Origin: CAYJLC01 sp964370735
Lineage (GTDB): Bacteria > Bacillota > Clostridia > Oscillospirales > Butyricicoccaceae
Assembly (NCBI GenBank): GCA_964370735.1
Contig: CAYJLC010000025.1
Location: 1 to 30,207 of the forward strand
Length of the DNA stretch: 30,207 nucleotides
Reading direction: 5' to 3'
Shown: in pieces, positions 7,106 to 14,296 of the stretch
How positions within the stretch are numbered: the stretch's first letter is position 1
How the letters are laid out: each line of letters opens with the position of its first letter
The notes under the pieces: generated by a model
What the model saw: the letters and a program-made list of their open reading frames with translations, nothing else
Database searches by the model: none
Told to the model about the DNA's origin: nothing
Program-made: the position numbers and the translations under genes

Positions 7106-8149
7106 CTAATTTTTTAAAGCGTCTAAGCCAATTCTGAGCGCATCAAGCACCTCTAACGACGGCTGATTTCTATATTTTTCATACATAATTCGCGAAAATT
7201 CCCCAAGCAAATTTTCTTCGCCGAGATATCCCCATAAATCTTCTTCTGTTTTTGTCATATCAAAAATCTCAATATATAGTGCATTTATTTCGTTTTTTAA
7301 TGAATTTATATCAAAATCAAAGGTTTTTATACCCTCTAAAGTTAAATCTAAATATATATTTTCCTTTGCAATTAGCGAAATTTTCGAAATTAATTCAGAA
7401 ATATTCGAAATATTAGAAATATCCATTTTTTCCTTTAAAATCATGGCACCTTTCGACGTTATAAAGCTAAAAATGCTATTTTCCTTTGAAATTTCACCAT
7501 AAATAAAGCCTTTTTCACCAATTTCATCAAAACCAGTAGCAGAAATGCTACCAGAACAAGCGTATTTTGTGTTAGACGCTTTTAAAATCTCCGAAAAACT
7601 GTGATTATGCCCTGTCGCCACATAGTCAAATTTACTTTTCGAAAAATCTTCCTTCGATAAAGGGTTATATTCGCTTTTTGTCAAAATATCTGAATGCAAA
7701 ACCGCAATATTTATCTTGTTTTCATCTAAATCTGCGTTTTTAATGTCGATTTTCTCATAAATATTCGTAAAACTCGCTCCATAAACCGAAACATCTCCTA
7801 GCGATATCTCGCAAAGTTTATTCTCCCTAAAAAGATGTACATTGCTCGGCAAATCCATCTTATCCCAAAAAGAGCCTTTGAAATAATAGTCATGATTTCC
7901 TGTCGAAATATAGATTTTTCCACGAAAATTCCCTAAAATCATCATGGTTTCATGTCGAATTATCCCGTCAACTGCGTGACCATCAAACAAATCCCCTGCA
8001 ATAATCATTATGTCTACTTCACGCAAATTCGCGAATTTCACCATTTCTATAACGGCTAAAGTGTGATATTTTTGCAAATCAAGCTTATTTTCAAACGAAT
8101 TGAAAGATGCCCCAATATGCAAATCGGCTGTATGTATTATTTTTATCAT
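7106..8149 (-). CDS. YhaO/SbcD-like metallophosphoesterase (DNA repair nuclease)
   Basis: A 347-aa Mre11/SbcD-type nuclease. Motifs in order: HTADLHIG at the N-terminus, AGDLFDG near 57, STGNHDYY near 89, LHSD near 156 and ATGHNHSF near 182, the complete two-metal phosphoesterase set. The open frame extends to 8245, but the ATG at 8149 is preferred: AAGGA sits just upstream and similarity begins with MIKIIHTADLHIG. It precedes the yhaN-like ATPase by 7 bp, matching the nuclease-ATPase pairing of sbcDC and yhaO-yhaN. The upstream gap to spoIIE is divergent. I see no convincing minus-strand promoter there. Confidence 0.85.
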   Translation of the reverse strand: MIKIIHTADLHIGASFNSFENKLDLQKYHTLAVIEMVKFANLREVDIMIIAGDLFDGHAVDGIIRHETMMILGNFRGKIYISTGNHDYYFKGSFWDKMDLPSNVHLFRENKLCEISLGDVSVYGASFTNIYEKIDIKNADLDENKINIAVLHSDILTKSEYNPLSKEDFSKSKFDYVATGHNHSFSEILKASNTKYACSGSISATGFDEIGEKGFIYGEISKENSIFSFITSKGAMILKEKMDISNISNISELISKISLIAKENIYLDLTLEGIKTFDFDINSLKNEINALYIEIFDMTKTEEDLWGYLGEENLLGEFSRIMYEKYRNQPSLEVLDALRIGLDALKN

Positions 8150-8221
8150 TATATTTTCCTTATTTTTCATTTTTCGTATTTCCAGACACATTTTCCAACA
8201 AATATTTTTGAAACTTTGTTG

Positions 8222-8227
8222 TATAAT
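8222..8227 (+). promoter_or_regulatory. Candidate -10 box of spoIIE with no matching -35
   Basis: TATAAT at 8222-8227 sits about 35 bp before the spoIIE ATG. No TTGACA-like hexamer is found 16-18 bp upstream; TTCCAA at 8193-8198 is 23 bp away. B. subtilis spoIIE is driven by Spo0A-activated sigma-A with an over-long spacer, so a similar activator-dependent promoter is possible. I found no exact Spo0A box in this gap. Confidence 0.4.
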
Positions 8228-8261
8228 GCTTAAAAAAGCCACCAAAAGGAGAGTCTAAAAA

Positions 8262-10412
8262 ATGCAGAATATCAAACGCAAGTTACTTACTTTCATAAAT
8301 ATCGACATTTATTTGTATTTACTAACATTTTTAGTCGGTTTTATCCTGTCAAATGCAGAATTTCTATCTGTTTCACTCCCAATTTCCATCCCATATAGCG
8401 TCGCATCTTATAAAAAAAATAAGAATATCTTTCCACTAATCGGTAGTTTTTTAGGCTATATTTTCCTTGAAAATTCAATTTGGGGATTTTTATGCGCTGG
8501 AGTGCTCTTAATCACGATTTCACTCACAAATTTACTTAAAATTAGCGATTATTTCATACTTTCCATCGTTTTTCTGTCTGCATCTGTCGCAAACGCAATC
8601 GGACAAGCTTTCACTTTGGCATTAGTTTTAAACATCTTTCTTCAAACTGTAATCGTAGTCGGTAGTTTATATTTATTTTCCGAACAAAAAAGTGATAAAC
8701 ATAAGCTAATTTCATATATTTTCTTATTTTCTTCAATAATTTTATCTACTTCAAATATTATCGTACTAAGTGTTTCTCCGATAAGAATTATTTCAGTTAC
8801 GCTCATTTTATCCGTTTGTTACTATCTAGGCACGTCTTTTGGTGCAATAATCAGCGTAATTTTGGGCGCATGCCTCGATTTATCGCTAAAAACAAATATT
8901 TTCACGATATCATATAGCTTTTCTGCAATAATTTCGTCTACATCATCATTTTTACAACGCCCTTATTTCAGTATAATTTACACAATTTTATTTGCGCTTT
9001 TCGGTGGATTTAATTCCGAAAGCACCCTATTATATAATACAATATTTGAGGTACTGATTGCAAGTTCAATTTTTTGTTTAATACCAGAAAAATATTTCGA
9101 ATTCATCAAATCTTATAACATTAGCCATCCAAAAGCCGCAAAAAACACCATAGATATCTTAAATGACATGTCAAATATCTTAAATGTAGAAAAACCTGCA
9201 AAACAAAAACCAACATTCGATGACCTTAGATATGTCTTTTCAATGACAGAAGAAAAAGTTTGCAAAAACTGTGTTTTAGCTACAAATTGCCATACTAAAG
9301 ACTATGAAAATACACTAGATGCATATAATTGTAGTTCGATGAAAATTATCGAAAACGGCTATGCTAGTCTAAAAGATTTTCCCGAATATTTTTCCACAAG
9401 GTGTTTAAATTTTTCAAATTTTCTAGCATCTGTGAACAGTGGACTTTCCACAATTAAGGAAAAATATCGCACTCACGACCGTCTTCACGAGCAAAGAAAG
9501 AACTTTTTTGAACAATATAAGGCACTTTCCGAGGTTTTGCAAAGCCCTGAACGCCCCATTGTAAACGAATCTTTTTTAGACACTGAAATAGAAATTTCAA
9601 GGGAAATAAAAAAATTAGGTATACTTTCGAAAATTTTTGTCTATACTAATTTGAATAGTTTGCAACATGTTCGTGTCACAATTCCTAGCACACACAAAAC
9701 TCACCGAAATGAAGCTATGATTTTAGAAATTATAAGTAAAGTTCTTAAAAAACGGTGTGAAATTATCTCTACTGAGCTAAAAAACAAGCAATTTATTATA
9801 AATATTAAAGAAAATGCAAGATATAAGACAAGTTTCTCGACTGCATATTCTGCCAAAGAGAAAATTTCAGGTGACAAATTTACAACTTTTACAAATGATA
9901 ATGATATCTTTTATTCGCTAATAGCAGACGGCATGGGTTGTGGAAAAATCGCATCAAATGAAAGCCAAAACATATTAAATTTACTTGTAAAGCTATTAAA
10001 ATCGAACATTTCTCCGTTAAAGTCCATGCAAGTTATAGAACCATTGTGCAAAATTAAAGCAAACGAAGAAGTTTTTGTAACTTTAGACCTTTTTTCGCTA
10101 AATCTCGCAACTTTAGAGGCAACTTTTGTTAAATATGGTGCCTATTCTAGCTATATTTTGCGTGGCGACAGCATTGCAAAGGTTTCTTGCGAAAATTTAG
10201 CTCTAGGATTTGACACAAAGGGCGAAATTTATCGCTATAAGCTTAAATCAAATGACAAGATTTTAATGATTTCCGACGGAATTTCACTCTCAGACAAGGA
10301 AATTAACAAGCTTTTACTATCAAAAAGTGATGATATTTGTGAAAAAATCATCAAATTCGACAAATCTACAAACGATGATAAAACTGCTATTTTGATTAAT
10401 ATCTTCGAATAA
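8262..10412 (+). CDS. spoIIE: Stage II sporulation protein E, PP2C phosphatase
   Basis: SpoIIE dephosphorylates the anti-anti-sigma factor SpoIIAA, freeing sigma-F in the forespore, and also acts at the polar septum. The 716-aa protein has the family layout. Hydrophobic helices fill about 12-275 (roughly ten segments), a cytoplasmic linker includes the cysteine cluster CKNCVLATNC (334-343), and a PP2C domain runs from about 525 to the end. Metal-site motifs are ADGMG (555-559), ISDGIS near 677 and DDKTA near 706. AAAGGAGAG lies before the ATG. A small membrane-peptide gene follows 40 bp downstream before the terminator. Its presence is the main sign that this organism sporulates or descends from spore-formers. 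Confidence 0.93.
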   Translation: MQNIKRKLLTFINIDIYLYLLTFLVGFILSNAEFLSVSLPISIPYSVASYKKNKNIFPLIGSFLGYIFLENSIWGFLCAGVLLITISLTNLLKISDYFILSIVFLSASVANAIGQAFTLALVLNIFLQTVIVVGSLYLFSEQKSDKHKLISYIFLFSSIILSTSNIIVLSVSPIRIISVTLILSVCYYLGTSFGAIISVILGACLDLSLKTNIFTISYSFSAIISSTSSFLQRPYFSIIYTILFALFGGFNSESTLLYNTIFEVLIASSIFCLIPEKYFEFIKSYNISHPKAAKNTIDILNDMSNILNVEKPAKQKPTFDDLRYVFSMTEEKVCKNCVLATNCHTKDYENTLDAYNCSSMKIIENGYASLKDFPEYFSTRCLNFSNFLASVNSGLSTIKEKYRTHDRLHEQRKNFFEQYKALSEVLQSPERPIVNESFLDTEIEISREIKKLGILSKIFVYTNLNSLQHVRVTIPSTHKTHRNEAMILEIISKVLKKRCEIISTELKNKQFIINIKENARYKTSFSTAYSAKEKISGDKFTTFTNDNDIFYSLIADGMGCGKIASNESQNILNLLVKLLKSNISPLKSMQVIEPLCKIKANEEVFVTLDLFSLNLATLEATFVKYGAYSSYILRGDSIAKVSCENLALGFDTKGEIYRYKLKSNDKILMISDGISLSDKEINKLLLSKSDDICEKIIKFDKSTNDDKTAILINIFE

Positions 10413-10452
10413 TTATCAAAATTTATCGCATAATATTCCTATGGAGGGATTT

Positions 10453-10620
10453 ATGCTTAGATTTAATAATAAAAATGATATTACACATAAAGCAACTAAA
10501 GTTGCAAATAATTACCTAAAAAAGCAAAATCTAAAAAGTTTTCCGCAAAAATCTTTGCTCTTTGGTGTAGCTGGGCTGGGTTTTTTGTGGTTGATTTTAA
10601 TATTCGGCGGTTTCTTCTAA
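10453..10620 (+). CDS. Small membrane protein, 55 aa, unrecognised
   Basis: ATG at 10453, with GGAGGG at 10443-10448 in front and TAA at 10618. The first 33 residues are basic and polar (Lys/Asn/Gln-rich). Residues about 34-55 form one hydrophobic helix, GVAGLGFLWLILIFGGFF, that ends the protein, so it is likely a tail-anchored or single-pass membrane peptide with a positive N-terminus inside. It lies 40 bp behind spoIIE on the same strand, with a strong terminator starting 9 bp after its stop, so both are probably on one transcript. It could be a sporulation-associated small protein; that is inference from position only. Confidence 0.75.
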   Translation: MLRFNNKNDITHKATKVANNYLKKQNLKSFPQKSLLFGVAGLGFLWLILIFGGFF

Positions 10621-10628
10621 AAATGGAT

Positions 10629-10654
10629 AAAGGACGACTTCGGTCGTTCTTTTG
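10629..10654 (+). terminator. Terminator of the spoIIE unit, UUCG tetraloop
   Basis: AAAGGACGAC (10629-10638) pairs with GTCGTTCTTT (10643-10652), including one G-U pair, around a TTCG tetraloop. It is followed by TGCATTGTTT. The ten-pair stem and UUCG loop make this a strong stop for spoIIE and the 55-aa gene. Confidence 0.88.
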
Positions 10655-10685
10655 CATTGTTTAATAAATTTTTATAAGCATGACA

Positions 10686-10712
10686 AAACCCTGCTTACCA
10701 AAAACAGGGTTT
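10686..10712 (-). terminator. Terminator behind upp
   Basis: AAACCCTG (10686-10693) pairs perfectly with CAGGGTTT (10705-10712). It lies just past the upp stop on the minus strand. Only a short T-run (TTTTG) follows, so termination may be leaky or rely on the stem. Confidence 0.7.
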
Positions 10713-10720
10713 CATAATAT

Positions 10721-11350
10721 CTATTTTGTGCCGAAAATTCTGTCGCCAGCATCGCCTAATCCTGGAAGGATATAGCCTTTTTCGTCTAATTTTTCATCGA
10801 TTACGCGACATAAAATCTCTACGTCTGGATGTGCATCACTAACTTTTTTAACACCTTCAGGTGCTGCAATAATACACATAAACTTGATGTTTTTAACACC
10901 TTCAGCCTTGATTTCATCGATAGTTTTAACAACCGATACACCTGTCGCTAACATAGGGTCAACAATAATTACATCACGCTCTGCGATATCCACAGGCAAT
11001 TTTTTGTAATATTCAACAGCTTCAAGCGTTTTAGGGTCACGATAAATACCGATATGACCGATTTTCGCCGTTGGAAGTAGGCTAATAATTCCGTCAACCA
11101 TTCCTAAACCTGCCCTCAAAATTGGGATAACTGCAAGTTTTTTACCAGAAATAATCTCAACTTTTGCAGGTGCAACTGGAGTATCAATAACCACTTCTTT
11201 CAGTGGTAAATCTCTAGTCGCTTCATAACACATAAGTGTCGAAATTTCATCAACAGCCTCTCTAAATTCTTTAGGACCAGTTGTTTTGTTGCGAATTAAT
11301 GCAATTTTATGCTTAATTAACGGGTGATTCATTGTAATAACTTTGCTCAT
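10721..11350 (-). CDS. upp: Uracil phosphoribosyltransferase
   Basis: This 209-aa soluble enzyme converts uracil and PRPP to UMP and pyrophosphate in pyrimidine salvage. The PRPP-binding loop is clear in IIVDPMLATGVSVVKTI near residue 130, and the C-terminal uracil-site region GYILPGLGDAGDRIFGT is typical. Length equals the family norm. It is last in the operon tsaE-tsaB-rpiB-upp, 12 bp behind rpiB, and a hairpin follows its stop. The rpiB/upp neighbourhood recalls the ywl-glyA-upp region of B. subtilis, here without glyA. Confidence 0.96.
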   Translation of the reverse strand: MSKVITMNHPLIKHKIALIRNKTTGPKEFREAVDEISTLMCYEATRDLPLKEVVIDTPVAPAKVEIISGKKLAVIPILRAGLGMVDGIISLLPTAKIGHIGIYRDPKTLEAVEYYKKLPVDIAERDVIIVDPMLATGVSVVKTIDEIKAEGVKNIKFMCIIAAPEGVKKVSDAHPDVEILCRVIDEKLDEKGYILPGLGDAGDRIFGTK

Positions 11351-11362
11351 AATATATACTCC

Positions 11363-11812
11363 TTAATTTTTAAACTCATTTTCTATTGCTTGAATTTTGT
11401 CAAGTCTTGCTTGGTGTCTTCCACCTTCATATTCTTCATTTAAGAATACTTCTACCATCTCAAGTGCTTTATAATTACCTAAAACTCTTGCTCCTAGGCA
11501 AATTATATGCGAATCATTATGGATTTTCGTATATTTCGCCATAAAATGGTCCGTACAACATGCTGCACGTATTCCAGGAACTTTATTTGCAGCGATTGAA
11601 ATACCAATTCCAGTTCCACAAATTAAAATGCCTCTTTCATGTTCTTTTTTCATAATACTTGTCGCGACAACACGCGCAACATCAGGATAATCAAAAGGGT
11701 CTGTTCCGTTTGCTCCAAAATCAGTAAGCTCAAAACCTTTTTTTAGAAGCTCTGATTTTAAAAATTCTTTAAGCTCAAAACCGCCATGATCACATCCAAT
11801 TGCAATTTTCAT
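11363..11812 (-). CDS. rpiB: Ribose-5-phosphate isomerase B
   Basis: This 149-aa enzyme interconverts ribose 5-phosphate and ribulose 5-phosphate in the non-oxidative pentose phosphate pathway. Family marks are IGCDHGGFELKE at the N-terminus, the anion-hole loop ICGTGIGISIAANK near 63-76, RAACC with the catalytic-type cysteine just after, and HNDSHIICLGAR near 98. A LacAB-type sugar isomerase is the alternative, but the motif set and the single-gene context favour RpiB. It begins 3 bp after tsaB and ends 12 bp before upp. By supplying or draining ribose 5-phosphate it is linked to PRPP use by Upp. Confidence 0.94.
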   Translation of the reverse strand: MKIAIGCDHGGFELKEFLKSELLKKGFELTDFGANGTDPFDYPDVARVVATSIMKKEHERGILICGTGIGISIAANKVPGIRAACCTDHFMAKYTKIHNDSHIICLGARVLGNYKALEMVEVFLNEEYEGGRHQARLDKIQAIENEFKN

Positions 11813-11815
11813 ATT

Positions 11816-12481
11816 TTACACTCCATTTTTTTCTCTCTCAGCCTGTGATGGTCTTAAATACGAGGGAATTAATTCACAAGCGTTTTGAGATTGATATTTT
11901 TTTGAAACTACTGCGACCGAAACTGCCAAACTATCTAAAAAATTTTCAAAGGGAAGCTTTACTGAAACTCCGTTTTCTTTTAAATAGTCATAATGTATTT
12001 TTGCACCATCTCCGACTAAATAATATGATTTTTCTGTCATTTCTTTAGCTAAATCTTCGATGGTAATCGCCCTATCATCAGAAATTCGTTTAATTTCGCC
12101 ATTATCATTATAAAATATTGCATTATAAACTTGTCCTGCTCTTGCATCCATTATAACTGAAATATAAGAATTTTCACAAAGTATCAAGTTATATGCAAGG
12201 CTTTCGAGAGTAGAAACAGCGACGCATTCCAAATTCTTAGCAAGCGCCAAACCTTGTGCAACAGACACTGCAATTCTCACACCAGTATACGAGCCAGGAC
12301 CGTTATTCACTGCGATATAATCGATATCATCCAGCGAAATTTCCATTTTTTCAATCATAGAAAGCAAGGTCTTGCTATGCGTTTCGTTAAAATTTCTAAA
12401 ACTATGCGCAAGCACTTTGTCATCTTCCATAACACAAACACTAGCAGTTTTTGCCGAAGAATCAAAAGCTAAAATTTTCAT
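11816..12481 (-). CDS. tsaB: tRNA threonylcarbamoyladenosine synthesis protein TsaB
   Basis: TsaB is the ASKHA-fold partner of TsaD in making the t6A modification at position 37 of ANN-decoding tRNAs. The 221-aa protein shows the family N-terminus MKILAFDSSAKTASV, the loop NNGPGSYTGVRIAVS near 58-72, and LESLAYN near 93. GGAGG precedes the ATG. Its start overlaps the end of tsaE by 20 bp, so the two are translationally coupled. The rimI and tsaD genes that often follow are not here. Together with tsaE and the nearby tcdA it forms a local t6A/ct6A group. Confidence 0.94.
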   Translation of the reverse strand: MKILAFDSSAKTASVCVMEDDKVLAHSFRNFNETHSKTLLSMIEKMEISLDDIDYIAVNNGPGSYTGVRIAVSVAQGLALAKNLECVAVSTLESLAYNLILCENSYISVIMDARAGQVYNAIFYNDNGEIKRISDDRAITIEDLAKEMTEKSYYLVGDGAKIHYDYLKENGVSVKLPFENFLDSLAVSVAVVSKKYQSQNACELIPSYLRPSQAEREKNGV

Positions 12482-12896
12482 ATTTGCCTCCTAAAATAAT
12501 TTCTCGCGTATCATCGCCTAAATTTTTCATATCGATATAAATTATGTCTTTTGGTAGTGAATTTATAATGTTTTCACTCCATTCGATAATCAAAATGCTA
12601 TCAGAACTTAAATAATCATCGAAACCGATATCATAAAGCGCATCGTCGTCCAAAATTCTATACATATCAAAATGGCAAACCGAAAAATCATCAAGCAGAT
12701 ATTCGTGCACAATAGCAAAAGTCGGACTCGTAACCCTATCTTTATATCCTAGTCCACGCATAATTCCACGCGTCAAAGCAGTTTTTCCTGCCCCTAAATC
12801 GCCACTATATGCGATAATATCTTTTCGAACTAGATTTTTTGCAATTTTTTCGCCGAGAAGTTCCGTTTCTTTCGCGGAATTAGTAGTAAATTTCAT
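12462..12896 (-). CDS. tsaE: tRNA threonylcarbamoyladenosine synthesis ATPase TsaE
   Basis: TsaE is the P-loop ATPase that acts with TsaB and TsaD in t6A formation. The 144-aa protein has Walker A GDLGAGKT near 31-38, SPTFAIVHEY near 56, HFDMYR near 76 and the Walker B-like IIEWSE near 103. The frame is open to 13022, but the ATG at 12896 follows GGGGGAA and starts the family similarity (MKFTTNSAKET). A consensus promoter lies just upstream at 12923-12951, inside the false extension, which settles the start. It is the first gene of the operon tsaE-tsaB-rpiB-upp. Confidence 0.95.
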   Translation of the reverse strand: MKFTTNSAKETELLGEKIAKNLVRKDIIAYSGDLGAGKTALTRGIMRGLGYKDRVTSPTFAIVHEYLLDDFSVCHFDMYRILDDDALYDIGFDDYLSSDSILIIEWSENIINSLPKDIIYIDMKNLGDDTREIILGGKYENFSF

Positions 12897-12922
12897 ATTT
12901 CCCCCAAAAGTAGTATGTTTAT

Positions 12923-12951
12923 AGTATAACACTTTTGTACAATTTTGTAAA
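12923..12951 (-). promoter_or_regulatory. Promoter of the tsaE operon
   Basis: On the minus strand TTTACA (12946-12951), a 17-bp spacer, then TATACT (12923-12928). It lies 27 bp before the tsaE ATG and downstream of a terminator-like hairpin, separating this operon from the 134-aa gene. Confidence 0.8.
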
Positions 12952-12996
12952 GATTTTAAGCGGTAAAAAGTGATATTTTTTTGCATAAAATTAAAA

Positions 12997-13022
12997 TTGG
13001 ACAACCGAAAAAGGCTGTCCAA
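12997..13022 (-). terminator. Terminator behind the 134-aa gene
   Basis: TTGGACA (12997-13003) pairs with TGTCCAA (13016-13022), with two more C-G pairs inward past one mismatch. On the minus strand it follows the stop at 13027 and leads into TTTTAATTTTATG. Confidence 0.75.
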
Positions 13023-13026
13023 AATT

Positions 13027-13431
13027 TTATATATCCGAACGTTTATAGCATGTTCCCATTTCGTTTAAAGTCCAGAATAATTTTTCGTTGAATTCATCAT
13101 AAAACGCTATATCTTTTTTGCCGAATTTTGTTAAAATTGGCTGATAATATCCGTTTTTGTCCATCTCAAGCACAAAAAAGCCTTCATACTGCTTTAAAAA
13201 CTCACATAATGAGCTGTCAAACTTATAAGAAAGAAGCGTGTAGTCTTTCCCCTTACATGTTTTTTCTTCTGATTTAGATAGCAAAAATGGTTCTAAAAAT
13301 GAAACAAGTTCATCTTTTTCATCAAAATTTTCAAAAGTAAGTTCGATTTTTGCTGAAACAGGCTCAAGTTTATCTAAAATATCAACATACATATCTTTCG
13401 ATGTTAAATAAATCGTATTATAAGATATCAT
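13027..13431 (-). CDS. Hypothetical protein, 134 aa
   Basis: I do not recognise this protein. It is soluble, acidic, without signal peptide or membrane helix. It begins MISYNTIYLTSKD and contains a central acidic helix-like part (FENFDEKDELVSFLEPFL). It ends in an aromatic-rich section (FDSSLCEFLKQYEGFFVLEM, then NEKLFWTLNEMGTCYKR). GGAGG stands before the ATG, a consensus promoter lies upstream and a terminator follows, so it is a real single-gene unit. It sits between the divergent tcdA and the tsaE operon, but a role in tRNA modification would be a guess. Confidence 0.75.
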   Translation of the reverse strand: MISYNTIYLTSKDMYVDILDKLEPVSAKIELTFENFDEKDELVSFLEPFLLSKSEEKTCKGKDYTLLSYKFDSSLCEFLKQYEGFFVLEMDKNGYYQPILTKFGKKDIAFYDEFNEKLFWTLNEMGTCYKRSDI

Positions 13432-13464
13432 AATTCCTCCAAATTTTTTCTTATTTTCTTAAAT

Positions 13465-13493
13465 ATTATACACTAACTTATGCAAAATTGCAA
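13465..13493 (-). promoter_or_regulatory. Promoter of the 134-aa gene
   Basis: On the minus strand TTGCAA (13488-13493), a 17-bp spacer, then a perfect TATAAT (13465-13470), about 34 bp before the ATG at 13431. Confidence 0.78.
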
Positions 13494-13575
13494 TATATTA
13501 AATTAGCTATTATGCTAATAGAAAAGTTTCAAAATTTGTGTTAAAATTAGATAAATAACATAAAAGGAGCTATTT

Positions 13576-14295
13576 ATGATAGATTTTAATGAACAAATTT
13601 TAAGAACAACTATGATAGTCGGCGAAAATTCTCGCGATAAAATCAAGGCTTTGAATATTCTTGTTGTGGGGCTTGGTGGTGTCGGAAGTTATGCACTTGA
13701 AGCGATAGCGCGCGTCGGTGTTATGAATATTTCGATTTGCGATAACGATGTTGTTGCACCGACAAATATAAACCGTCAACTTTGCGCACTGCACTCTACT
13801 GTCGGAAAATACAAAGCAGATGTTTTAGCTGAAAGAGTTCTCGATATCAACCCAAATGTTAATTTAACTGTGTTTAAAGAATATTATAGTGATGAAACTA
13901 AAGATATTATTATAAACCAAAACTATGACTATATCATAGATGCAATCGACAGTGTTACCTCGAAAATCAACCTAATTCAAACAGCAAAAGAACGAAATAT
14001 TCCGATAATTTCAGCGCTCGGTACAGGAAATAAATTTAACCCTGCACTTTTTGAAATCACCGATATTTCAAAGACTTCTGTGTGTCCTTTGGCTAGAGTT
14101 ATGCGAAAAGAGCTTAAAAATCGTGGAATTTACAAGCACACTGTCGTTTATAGTAAGGAAATTCCGAAAAAACCTGAAAATTTAGACGAAATTCCTGAAG
14201 GAAAGGGCAATGTGCCTGGTTCTATTTCATTTGTGCCACCCGTTTGCGGTTTTTTAATGGCAAGTCACGTTATTAATTCAGCTATTTTTGAATAA
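13576..14295 (+). CDS. tcdA: tRNA threonylcarbamoyladenosine dehydratase TcdA (CsdL)
   Basis: TcdA is an E1-like ATP-dependent enzyme that dehydrates t6A37 to the cyclic form ct6A. The 239-aa protein carries the nucleotide-binding VVGLGGVGSYALE near 31-43, DNDVV...TNINRQ near 58-69, and the TcdA-type CPLARVMRKELKNRGI near 174-189. That last segment separates it from ThiF and MoeB, which also have C-terminal extensions and CxxC zinc pairs absent here. AAAGGAGC precedes the ATG at 13576. It converges on the 1109-aa gene with a single base between stop codons and no terminator. It lies within 700 bp of tsaE. Confidence 0.92.
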   Translation: MIDFNEQILRTTMIVGENSRDKIKALNILVVGLGGVGSYALEAIARVGVMNISICDNDVVAPTNINRQLCALHSTVGKYKADVLAERVLDINPNVNLTVFKEYYSDETKDIIINQNYDYIIDAIDSVTSKINLIQTAKERNIPIISALGTGNKFNPALFEITDISKTSVCPLARVMRKELKNRGIYKHTVVYSKEIPKKPENLDEIPEGKGNVPGSISFVPPVCGFLMASHVINSAIFE

Positions 14296-14296
14296 T

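Noticed and set aside
8150..8245. Longer start of the YhaO/SbcD-like gene at 8245
   Set aside because: The extension covers the spoIIE promoter region and has no family similarity. The ATG at 8149 has AAGGA at good spacing.
13576..14295. ThiF or MoeB instead of TcdA
   Set aside because: The E1-like fold alone would allow it, but the CPLARVMRKELKNRGI segment is TcdA-type, zinc Cys pairs are missing, and no thiamine or molybdopterin genes are near.
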